Shown here one piece after another: positions 22,278 to 30,380 of a stretch of DNA of 64,000 bases. Every line of letters begins with the position of its first letter. Within the stretch, counting starts at the first letter, position 1. A program made the translations under genes and the position numbers. The notes below the pieces were generated by a model. It was not told where the DNA came from. It searched no databases and saw nothing but the letters and a program-made list of their open reading frames with translations. Origin of the DNA: Copromyces sp. CBS 386.78 (Eukaryota > Ascomycota > Sordariomycetes > Sordariales > Sordariaceae); contig MU839140.1 in NCBI GenBank assembly GCA_030685235.1, positions 186,001-250,000 of the forward strand, in the 5' to 3' direction.

Positions 22278-22475
22278 TTACTTTAATCCCGTCCCCGAAG
22301 AGCCAGAGGAGCCAGAAGATCCCGAGGAACTGGAAGAGCCGGAGGAACCAGAAGACCCAGAGGACCCAGAAGACCCAGAAGATCCAGAAGATCCAGAAGA
22401 GCTAGTGGAAGTAGAGGGGCCAAAAGTGCCATAAATACCAGCACCGCCGGTGTTGGGAGCTGCGGGTTCAGACAT
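22278..22475 (-). CDS. Small Ser/Gly-rich protein 4 (65 aa), (GSS)n repeat
   Basis: The ATG at 22475-22473 sits in CCAAAATGTC, close to the other small genes' start context. The product begins MSEPAAPNTGGAGIYGTFGP and becomes almost pure Gly-Ser-Ser repeats, ending GTGLK. The repeats derive from a 9 bp minisatellite, so the opposite strand is open too and would encode Pro-Glu-Asp repeats. I prefer this strand because of the Met-Ser start, the context, and the APNTG block also found in small protein 5. Function unknown; confidence is modest because repeats keep frames open by chance. Confidence 0.45.
   Translation of the reverse strand: MSEPAAPNTGGAGIYGTFGPSTSTSSSGSSGSSGSSGSSGSSGSSGSSSSSGSSGSSGSSGTGLK
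22297..22410. repeat. 9 bp minisatellite (CCAGAAGAC-like)
   Basis: About twelve imperfect copies of a 9 bp unit CCAGA(A/G)GA(C/T) in tandem. The length is a multiple of three, keeping frames open on both strands. Confidence 0.85.
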
Positions 22476-23054
22476 TTTGGCTGGTTATAGACTTATGGTG
22501 GTTGGTTTGGGTTGATGTTGAATTAGAATAGAAAGTGGAAGTGAAGCTGCGGCTGTGATGGGTGTTGATGCAGACGGTATTGGAGGTGGGCAGAGATTTC
22601 ATTTATGCTACTTCTATGGTAGAGGTACGACACCAGGAGTCGGGTTGCTGCACTTCAATACGCCTGATGTGGTCTATCTGCTATGATAAGTTTGTTGTTC
22701 TCGAACAGCCTAGCCTCGCAAATCTTTCTGATGACCCCCACTCCATGCTCGCGAGCAAAGTTCATGTGATGTTTTGTTTGTTCACGAGTCTGGGCAAGTC
22801 TAGGGTGTAAAATTAGGTAGGTAAAGGGTCGGCGAAATGGATGAAAGGGCACACGATGCCCTTGTATATTTGTGTAGAGACTGATCGAGATCTTGGAATG
22901 GAAAACCTTGATCGTTTCATCGACTGAATGCATAGCCCATGAAATGCTCCATGGTACCTGCCCCAATTCCGTGCTCCTACACACTCTGAGGCTTGCATGT
23001 GCGGGCATCTTTCCTTCTGGGACTCGAAGCCTCTTTCCCGTTGGACTTTTTCTT
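22476..23054. other. Intergenic region; no supported gene
   Basis: Spacer of 580 bp up to the first MITE-like element. Nothing recognisable was found apart from the leader of small protein 4. Confidence 0.5.
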
Positions 23055-23508
23055 AGAGCTTGACTTCCCGCACCGTCCCTTTTGATTTGATGCACCCTTT
23101 TTGACTTGGCGCACCGCCCTGACAGCTGACATAGTTTTCAATCGTTTTTATATGAAAATTTCGATATTTTCAATGTTTTGAGTACAGCAACTAAGTCGAT
23201 CGCTGTCGCGGTCGCTATCGCTGTTATGGTCGCTGTCGCAGTCGCTATCACGGTGACACGGTCGCTATCGCTGGCGATGGCGGTATGGAAACTAAGTTGT
23301 GTTGTGTTGAAATGTGGCCTTGACTGTGCGAGAAAATATCGCTTGCCGGTGGCTGAATGTTTAAAACATTTTACGGATTGATTTTACCATACAAAACGGG
23401 GTGCTTTACATGTTAGCTGTCATTCAGCTGTCGGGTGGAGTAAGTGCGGTGCATCAAGTCAAAAAAGGGTGCGCGAAGACATTAGGGGCGGTGCGGGAAG
23501 TTAAGCTC
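23055..23508 (+). mobile_element. MITE-alpha copy 1 (non-autonomous TIR element)
   Basis: The element starts AGAGCTTGACTTCCCGCACC and ends with the imperfect complement GGTGCGGGAAGTTAAGCTC. Inverted repeats extend about 60 bp, and each contains a duplicated TTGA(C/T)TTG(A/G)(C/T)GCACC unit. The flanks carry a perfect 7 bp repeat TTTTCTT (or 6 bp, depending on the exact end). The interior has TCGCTGTCGCGGTCGCTATC-type repeats and no coding frame. A second copy lies inverted at 28066. I cannot assign a superfamily from a 6-7 bp duplication alone. Confidence 0.8.
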
Positions 23509-23762
23509 TTTTCTTATGTTGCTGGAAGTCCCCGTTGCTCCTGCTGTTGTTTTTTTCTCTACTGGGGCACCTACCGACAAGCACAGATTAATCGCATCTC
23601 ACAACCATTCTAGCATAGATTATTTCGAGTATAAAAGCTTTCTACAGTGTACTGTACTACACGTTTTTGGCCCCGAAACTTACTACCTCTGGCAGCTAGC
23701 TACCTCTAGATTATAATTCCTTCTGGTCCTCCGCTAACATCCTGCGTTGTGATATTCTCGGT

Positions 23763-23940
23763 TTATAGCTTCGTCGTCGGCGAGGACACAGTGGTGATAG
23801 TGGTAGTGACAACAACACTCGTACCCGTGGAAGGGGCAGATCCCGTCCCTTGTCCTCCCCCGGAGCTCGACGAGCTCAGAGCCAGATGACCCAGTGTTGG
23901 GAGCCGAGGACGCGCTTCCGGAGTTGCTTGAGCTGGACAT
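23763..23940 (-). pseudogene. Small Ser-rich protein 5, one-base frameshift
   Basis: The ATG at 23940-23938 lies in CAAAATGTCC, as in genes 2 and 6. The frame reads MSSSSNSGSASSAPNTGSSG and then turns into sequence of alien composition (Arg/Cys/His/Tyr-rich). In the next frame the Ser/Gly/Thr composition continues without a gap from SSSSSGGGQGTGSAPSTGTS to VVVTTTITTVSSPTTKL and a TAA at 23765-23763. One extra base within or next to GAGCTCGACGAGCTC (23863-23877) explains both. The whole would be about 59 residues. It could be a real inactivating mutation, a sequencing error, or an unrecognised reading mode. Confidence 0.5.
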
Positions 23941-24526
23941 TTTGATTGTGCTTTGTAGGTTAGAAAGTGATAGAGGCAGTAAAAACTGCGTTGCGGTGGT
24001 GATTGTTGATGCAATGGAAGGGATACTTGAATATTAGAACAAGCTAGGCGCCTACAACTACTTATACCGGCTCTGTGATTATGTGATTCTCGAGGTGCTA
24101 AAACAGCCAATGGGTAATGATCTGGCGTTTAGCTTAGGTCTACTTTCGAGTGTCTTCCTTTCGTCGTGCTGGCCTGGTTTGCTGATATTCCTGCTGACCA
24201 TGTATCTGCATGTACCTGTAGGATTCGAGGTCATTTGATGTTTGATGGAGGGTTCGGGGGAGTTCTGGACGCAGAATTCCTCGCAAGATCAAAGAAAACG
24301 CTGTGTTGTCACACCGATCAACGCATGAAAGAAAACGTAAAGATTCTTCATGTCAGTTTATCAACGTAAGGTATGATCCATGACGGTTCCAGCTACCAGC
24401 TACATAACTCCCCACCCTCTCTTCCTAACAAGGGCATGTGGTGTATTTCACATCTGAGCAGAAACTCTTCAGCATTAACCCAGTAGTGGTAGTGAAGCGT
24501 CAGCCGCATAACGTCAAACCCTCAAA

Positions 24527-24754
24527 ATGTCCTCAACATCCACCAACACACCCTCCTCAACTTCATCTGCAACGAATAACACCTCTACCTCCACAACTCA
24601 AACCAACACCTCCAGCAATTCCTCATCCACCTCCTCGACAACCGCAACCAAAGACTTCACGTCCAGCGGTAGTTCCACCTCCACCGGTTCAACAAATGCT
24701 AGTTCCTCATCCGATCCGTCAGCGGCTTTTGGTCGCTTAAACCTCGGGAAATAG
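24527..24754 (+). CDS. Small Ser/Thr-rich protein 6 (75 aa) with SDPSAAF C-terminal motif
   Basis: The ATG at 24527 in CAAAATGTCC starts a 75-residue frame ending TAG at 24754. It is Ser/Thr/Asn-rich throughout and ends STSTGSTNASSSSDPSAAFG then RLNLGK. STSTGSTN and SDPSAAF match small protein 3 exactly, although 12 of these 15 codons differ, all synonymously. The C-terminal block is therefore the functional signature of this pair, and the Ser/Thr core is a linker or modification-rich segment. No signal peptide, membrane segment or known domain. Confidence 0.65.
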   Translation: MSSTSTNTPSSTSSATNNTSTSTTQTNTSSNSSSTSSTTATKDFTSSGSSTSTGSTNASSSSDPSAAFGRLNLGK

Positions 24755-25466
24755 GTAGTGGTTCCGATCGATGAGTGAGTGGCGATGTAGGTGTACCTAA
24801 GTTAAGGAGGGAATGAGGAGGGCACGCTGGAATATTGATGGCAAATGATACACAGCATGCACACCTCTAGGAAAGGAATCTACCACTGCACTACGTACAG
24901 GCGCGACAAAGCTGCACTATGAGGCACCCTGACTTTTAACGTATATCCTCCTTACTCGTGAAGGGATATGGTACATGAGGGGAAGCAAACTTTCACACTT
25001 GGGTGGTCCTAAAGAGAAGACTAATGATTGAAGGAGTTGGGATTGAACATCGCGATGGTGCTTGGTGATGATAATGGCAAAACGAATATGTGGTTCTTAA
25101 GTTACGCGTCCATCTGCCCGAGATACGAAGAAACTGTTGTGCACGGATGTTGATTGACGCCGATGACATGCACGTGCGATACAGCTCTAACCGATTTACT
25201 ACAAGTTATGCAACCTAGAGGATAGTGGGATAACATCCGCATAAGGTACTTCCCGGCGTACCTTAACGGGTCGATAACTTCACTTTGGGAAAATTGAGAC
25301 CAAATAATCATATCCGTAAGTGACTAACGCGTCTTTCATATTGTTCATCTATGTCTGTTCAGTATTGTACGTACAGGCAAGACAGGATGTTTGAAGAAAC
25401 CTTTAGCCTTTTCCCACTAGCCATACACGTGCCATACAAGCATCATTACTCTGCATACTACGAGCT
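24755..25466. other. Intergenic region; no supported gene
   Basis: About 700 bp between small protein 6 and a damaged membrane-protein gene that converges on it. Nothing recognisable. Confidence 0.5.
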
Positions 25467-26720
25467 TCACCCAATATATAGAACATATCGGGACCATAAT
25501 AGCAGTAAATACGCCGACTCAGACAAGTGAGCAAGGTTAATGAATGAGAAGATAACGATATAACCCCGCGCAAGGAAATAAAGCGGAAAGAAAAGGATAC
25601 TGGTGATGTCGAAGACGAATCTCAACAGAATAAATAGTAACATCGCCAATATGGAAGTTGCAAAAGCCACGAAAACCCAAATATTAAGAAGCGCAAGCAG
25701 CGTAATAGCAACCAATACAGAAGGAAGACGCAGTACAAGATCTGCATAGAAGTAGAGAGCTCTTCGCCACGTCGGTACACTCGGTAGCCAGTCCAACGAG
25801 TGATACATGTACATAGCGCGGTGCTTCATATCCAGTCGTTCAGCGAGCGACCAAAGCGATAAGGTTTCCATCCAACCGGCATTAATAATGTCAATGACGA
25901 TCTTGTCACATCTACTACGTTTGGCTTTCCACTAATACAAAAAATATCTAATAGCCTCAAAAAAGGCTTTATATTTGTATTGAAATGGGGGAAATCTTCG
26001 CCAAAATGCAAGGGCAAGCACCAACCACCCACTAGCGGCTATAACCACACTGGAAAGCCTCCATAGGATTGTTTCAATAGCCGACGTAAATAGGGCGTCC
26101 CAGGCAAGACAATGAAGCCCGCCGTAAATGAGGCTAACAAATCCGAAGCCGATGTAGAGTCGTGTATATTTCTCGTAGTCCTCTAATCGTAGAAGGTTGC
26201 CGATTCTATCGATGAGCAGATGTAAAAGTACGTCTAAAAGGATCTCACACGCCATTGCCAACTGCCATCGTCTCATATCGGAGTAGCTAATGTCAATGAA
26301 AGGCCGAGACACCAATAGAACTTGAGGCGGGTTGCAATAAGGTCTGGTTATACAACGGTCATTGGGGTCAGGATACTCGTAGAAGAGGAATTCGGAAGCT
26401 AGGTCGTAGAACTTCTCCTTGCCCCTTCCCTCGACTTCTCGCCATTTGGAATCAATATCGTATAAAAGCACGTTGCCCCATACGTCAGGGCGTCTCCTGT
26501 TTGAAATAATCCTCTAGGTAGCATCGCCGAATGTTGTCCGTACCTCTTCCAGCAGAGTATCCGATTTCCTAATTACTACTACGCATTTTATTGGAGGAAC
26601 AAGTCTATAAAAGAGACCTATTAGTAAAGTATCTCCTTTATACAATTTGTAGCGGATGCCGGGCTGCCGAGCAACCGCTGATGCTGTAGAGATTAAGAGA
26701 GACAGTTGCCGACTTTTCAA
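25467..26720 (-). pseudogene. Lightly mutated fungal multi-pass membrane protein gene
   Basis: One minus-strand frame runs from at least 26720 to the TAA at 25467 and is broken only by TAG codons at 26516-26514 and 25934-25932. Both are what a C-to-T change in CAG would make. Sequence on both sides of each stop is continuous: FGDAT*RIISNRRRPDVWG and AIRYFLY*WKAKRSRCD. It contains the hallmark IYGGLHCLAWDALF and, at the end, LARGYIVIFSFINLAHLSES then AYLLLLWSRYVLYIG, which I recognise as the conserved core and terminus of a common but unnamed fungal integral-membrane family. At least six hydrophobic segments are present. The N-terminal part probably continues upstream to about 26,800 before more stops appear. 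Function unknown. Confidence 0.7.
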
Positions 26721-28065
26721 GTGGTAGGTAGTAGCAAAATCTTGGTTACGTACTTGTTCTTCTTTAGAGCGTATTTTTCCATCAGTAGAAGATATACAAG
26801 ACTATATAGAAGATAGGGCTTCTTTTCGGCGGTTGTATTAAGCTGCTCGATATCAACTCGGTACTAATAGAAGTAGTAGTATATATCATCTAAATGTACT
26901 GGAATGTCCTTATTGATTGTACTACTGAAAGCAGCTATTTCTTCAAGATATTTGTATTCGATATTGAATACAAAGCCCTTCACTCTATATTCTTCGTAAT
27001 AAAGATGCGTGAATTCGCTCACCGCGTTATCCAGTTTACTTTTGACATACATCGCCGCAAGAAGCTTAAAACCGTTTAACAGTTTATCGCTGGTTAATCT
27101 CGCATCGAGGGATATCGTCTCCGGCTTGCTGATATTAAGTAGTTTGTGCTACTATATGACATAGATAAATAGGGTACAAATAGCGTATCTAAGAGTATTG
27201 AACTCTAGTAAACTAATCGAAAGACCTTATACGAGTCGATTGAGACACCTAATATAGAACTATAAAGCTGTAATAGGGAAAGATAGTAAGCTAACTAAGC
27301 TAATTTCGATTTCCGCAAGAATATAAGTACTTTTGCCTCAGCCGTAACTTACTTTGAAAATAGACCAATGCTTTTACAAATATACTCCCTTTACTTTTGT
27401 TATTAATCCTTTCTCTTAGTAGCATAGGGATTAAATCTTCTAGCCCTTTATTCTTTAAAAAACGTAGAACGGCCGGGGTTAAAGTAAAGCGAGTTCGTAG
27501 GGCTCCTATTGCCTTTTTAGGTAGGAAGTCCTTAATCCCGTACTAATTAGAATTTCTAGAATCTCCGTTGATCTCGATGGCGAATCCGCCTATAACAGCA
27601 AGAAATCCATAAACAATAGTCCAATTTAGAACACCGACTACCTATACGGAACGTCAGATACAACTCATAACTTCTAGTACTCTTAATCATAGTTACCTCA
27701 TATTCAATACTATCTGAGGATGTAAAGAAGGACGTAACGAAGCCCCAGGGGCCTCTATCTCGAATTCGACGATAGTAACCAGGCAAACCGGCGTCGTCGG
27801 AAAGATTATTCCCGGAATTCATAGCCTAAGAAATTACTCGGGCCTAGCTATATTGCTAATAAACTATATATGCAACCTTCACCGTTACCTAGTTAGTTAA
27901 GTACTTACAACAATGTCAAAGGATAGGATAAGATCTCGAGGTAATCAACTTACCGCTTCTAGGCTCAAGAGACCCAACAACATCCACCCGGCCTTTCGTA
28001 GCAGCTACTTTACCTTCCCCTCCTTGTATTCTAGGACATTCAAGTGAATCGCTATCTATATACAT
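26721..28065. other. Degraded region upstream of the membrane-protein pseudogene
   Basis: Moderately AT-rich. Minus-strand frames at 26864-27052 and 27556-27822 have protein-like composition but are short, stop-ridden and not recognised. They may be further exons of the damaged gene or another relic. Confidence 0.35.
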
Positions 28066-28502
28066 AGAGCTCAACTTCCCGCACCGTCCCTTTTGACTTA
28101 ATATACCCTTTTTTAACTTAGTACACCGCACTTACTCCACCCGACAGCTAAATAACAGCTAACATGTAAGCACCCCGTTTTGTATAGTAAAATCAATCCG
28201 TAAAACGTTTAAACATTCAACCACCGGCAAAAAAAACCCGACATTTCAACACAACACAACTTAGCTTCCATACCGCCATCGCCAGCGACTACGACTACGA
28301 TAGCGCAGCGACCGCGACAGCGACCGCGACAGCAATCGACTTAGTATACCGTAGTTGACATAGCGTACCGCCATGCTCGAAACATTGAAAATACCGAAAT
28401 TTTCATATAAAAATGATTGAAAACTATATCAGCTGTCATGGCGGTGCACCAAGTTAAAAAGGGTGCATTAAATCAAAAGGGACGGTGCGGGAAGTCAAGC
28501 TC
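28066..28502 (-). mobile_element. MITE-alpha copy 2, inverted relative to copy 1
   Basis: The same element as 23055-23508 in opposite orientation: AGAGCTCAACTTCCCGCACC at one end and GGTGCGGGAAGTCAAGCTC at the other, with the same TCGCTGTCGCGG-type interior. Flanks TATACAT and TACACAT match at six of seven positions, the mismatch being C/T. This copy has an extra block (CGGTACGCTATG... on its own sense strand) missing from copy 1, while copy 1 has an altered right arm. Several CA-to-TA differences suggest light RIP. Confidence 0.8.
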
Positions 28503-28748
28503 TACACATAAGCCAAGTGTGACTAGACACGTTGAGAGGATGTTAAATGTCCCCCGACGATCGGGCTCCGGAACCCAGTTAGGATCGTCCGAACTAGTGA
28601 AGTTGTAGCCAAAAAAGTTCGGCATCTTCCCATTAGTAATTTATCTTTTATACCAGTGAGGGACAGAATATTGTAGCTCAAAAGCTTTGCCGTAGAAAGC
28701 TGGAAGAGTTACTAGAAATTGTAGTACGGTTGTCGGTAGGACCTTTAC

Positions 28749-29093
28749 TTAATCCCCTCTTATAAAGAAAAGTTCTCGATCACGTCCAAACCTAACATCA
28801 CCAGTGTCCCAGCGCCCAATAAACCCAGAGAGAAAGTTGGGCCGTTGGGGTTGTTCCGGCATATCGTCCGTCGTCGTAGTAGATGTGTTATTGGCTGCGA
28901 TAAGATGTAGTGTAACCGTTTTTGGCTGCTTAGCCTCCCATCCTTCCCCAAAATGAGCTCGGATTGTGTCGATCATGGGTGACAAGTCATTTTTAGAAGT
29001 AGAGTGGTAGGCTCACAGAGCCTCGTCCAGCAGTCTGGTATCGAGACTGAAGTGATATAAACATTTTTCGTCATTGGGATCCGCGTTGCCCAT
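28749..29093 (-). pseudogene. Broken ORF, 114 codons with one internal TGA
   Basis: From an ATG at 29093-29091 a single frame reads MGNADPNDEKCLYHFSLDTR and continues to a stop at 28749, interrupted only by TGA at 29015-29013. Downstream of it the frame reads SPMIDTIRAHFGEGWEAKQP. TGG-to-TGA would be a G-to-A change. Alternatively, the TGA lies within a GTGAGC splice donor. I do not recognise the protein. Gene-like composition and the single lesion make a recent pseudogene plausible. Confidence 0.35.
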
Positions 29094-29600
29094 AACAGCT
29101 AAAGTCGTAAGGAGGGCTCGGCAGGCGAGGCAGTAAACGTGCCTTCCTCGCCGGCTGCTGGAATCGCCTGCTTACCTAGAGGGTGATCGGTAGCCAAGAT
29201 TTTAGTTGACCGCTGGCCCAGGTTAGCCGCGGTCAGCAACGTAAAGTGAGCATATAAGGGCGTGATCGGTAGCCTTTTTTTTGCTGACTGCGGTCAGAAA
29301 AAGGTACTTTGGATAAAAAAGTCGCACGGGCCTTTGCATTTCTGGTTACCAAGTCCTTAATGTAGATTGCCGGTTAGAATAGTAATCTTTTGGTTATTTA
29401 TTTTGATGTTAAAATATTTTGGTTGCGATACCCTATATTATAGTGTCAGACGGCAGGGGATATGCACGTGCACAGTCACGGGATTAAGGAGCAGATCAGC
29501 TGCGGGATTTATACCAGATGCCAGATATCGAGCTAGGTATGGATCAGCACAATAGAACACACACAATACAGCCACGTTGAACCCCCTACTTTCAAACCCA
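29094..29600. other. Transition from gene-like to AT-rich DNA
   Basis: It contains a 13 bp direct repeat GTGATCGGTAGCC at 29183 and 29262 with flanking GACCGC/GCGGTC complementarity, suggesting a small degenerate repeat element. After about 29,560 the composition shifts abruptly to the AT-rich, CpA/TpG-poor block. Confidence 0.45.
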
Positions 29601-30140
29601 TATTATCACAATTAAAAGTCTTATTAATTCAATCGTTTAAAGTTATCCCTAGCGATTTAATAACTTAAAAACTAAAATAATAATATCTTTGTGTACAATT
29701 AAATTTAATAATATTATATTTAATGTATTTAAGAATTAGCCTGCGTAGGAAGATGCCTTTATCTTTTAAGCCTAAAATTTCGGCTTCTAGAAGTATATCG
29801 ACCTAATAAACCGTATACTCTAGCCTATTAATTTAAAAGAACCTAATATTATTAATTACTAAGGTATACCCCCCGAAGGGGAGACTCCTACCGAATATAG
29901 AACCCGGGAGCGAAACCTTTCTAACGTAGCGCAGATTTATAATTTCTTTTATAAATATAATTATTATAATTATATAATTAAGAAATAGGACTAGTATACT
30001 AAAATTAAAGCCCTTTTAGACTTAGGCATTAAAAAGATTACGTTAAATCGATAAATAACTAAAATCGTTAGAAATTAATATTGCGAAACAAATTTTATTT
30101 AATAGATTAAATTATATAAATAATATAATAACCTTTCTAA
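29601..30140 (+). mobile_element. Relic flanking Gypsy-1 on the left (gag-like?)
   Basis: RIP-degraded sequence into which Gypsy-1 inserted. It is continuous with 45435-46134 once Gypsy-1 is removed, because the 5 bp ATCCG duplication joins the two. Plus-strand frames are stop-ridden. No terminal repeats were found. Confidence 0.4.
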
Positions 30141-30145
30141 ATCCG

Positions 30146-30380
30146 TGATACCGGACCTATGTATTTATATAGATCTCTGGAGGTGATGGTCACAGACCTA
30201 CCCTAGCCCGGCAGGCACTTGCCTGCCGGTTCGCGCTTCCTTTTATAATATGCCCGATAAGATAACGATTGCTATGGGATATATTAATCCTATCGTGAGG
30301 TAGTCGTTCTTAATAGACTTTTTAGAGGGTATTATTCTTTATAATACAATATTTTTATATATTCTACTACTTCCGCATTA
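30146..30380 (+). repeat. 5' LTR of Gypsy-1
   Basis: 235 bp, starting TGATACCGGACC and ending TTCCGCATTA (presumably once GCATCA). It contains an unmutated GC-rich core, AGCCCGGCAGGCACTTGCC, shared with the 3' LTR. Confidence 0.95.
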
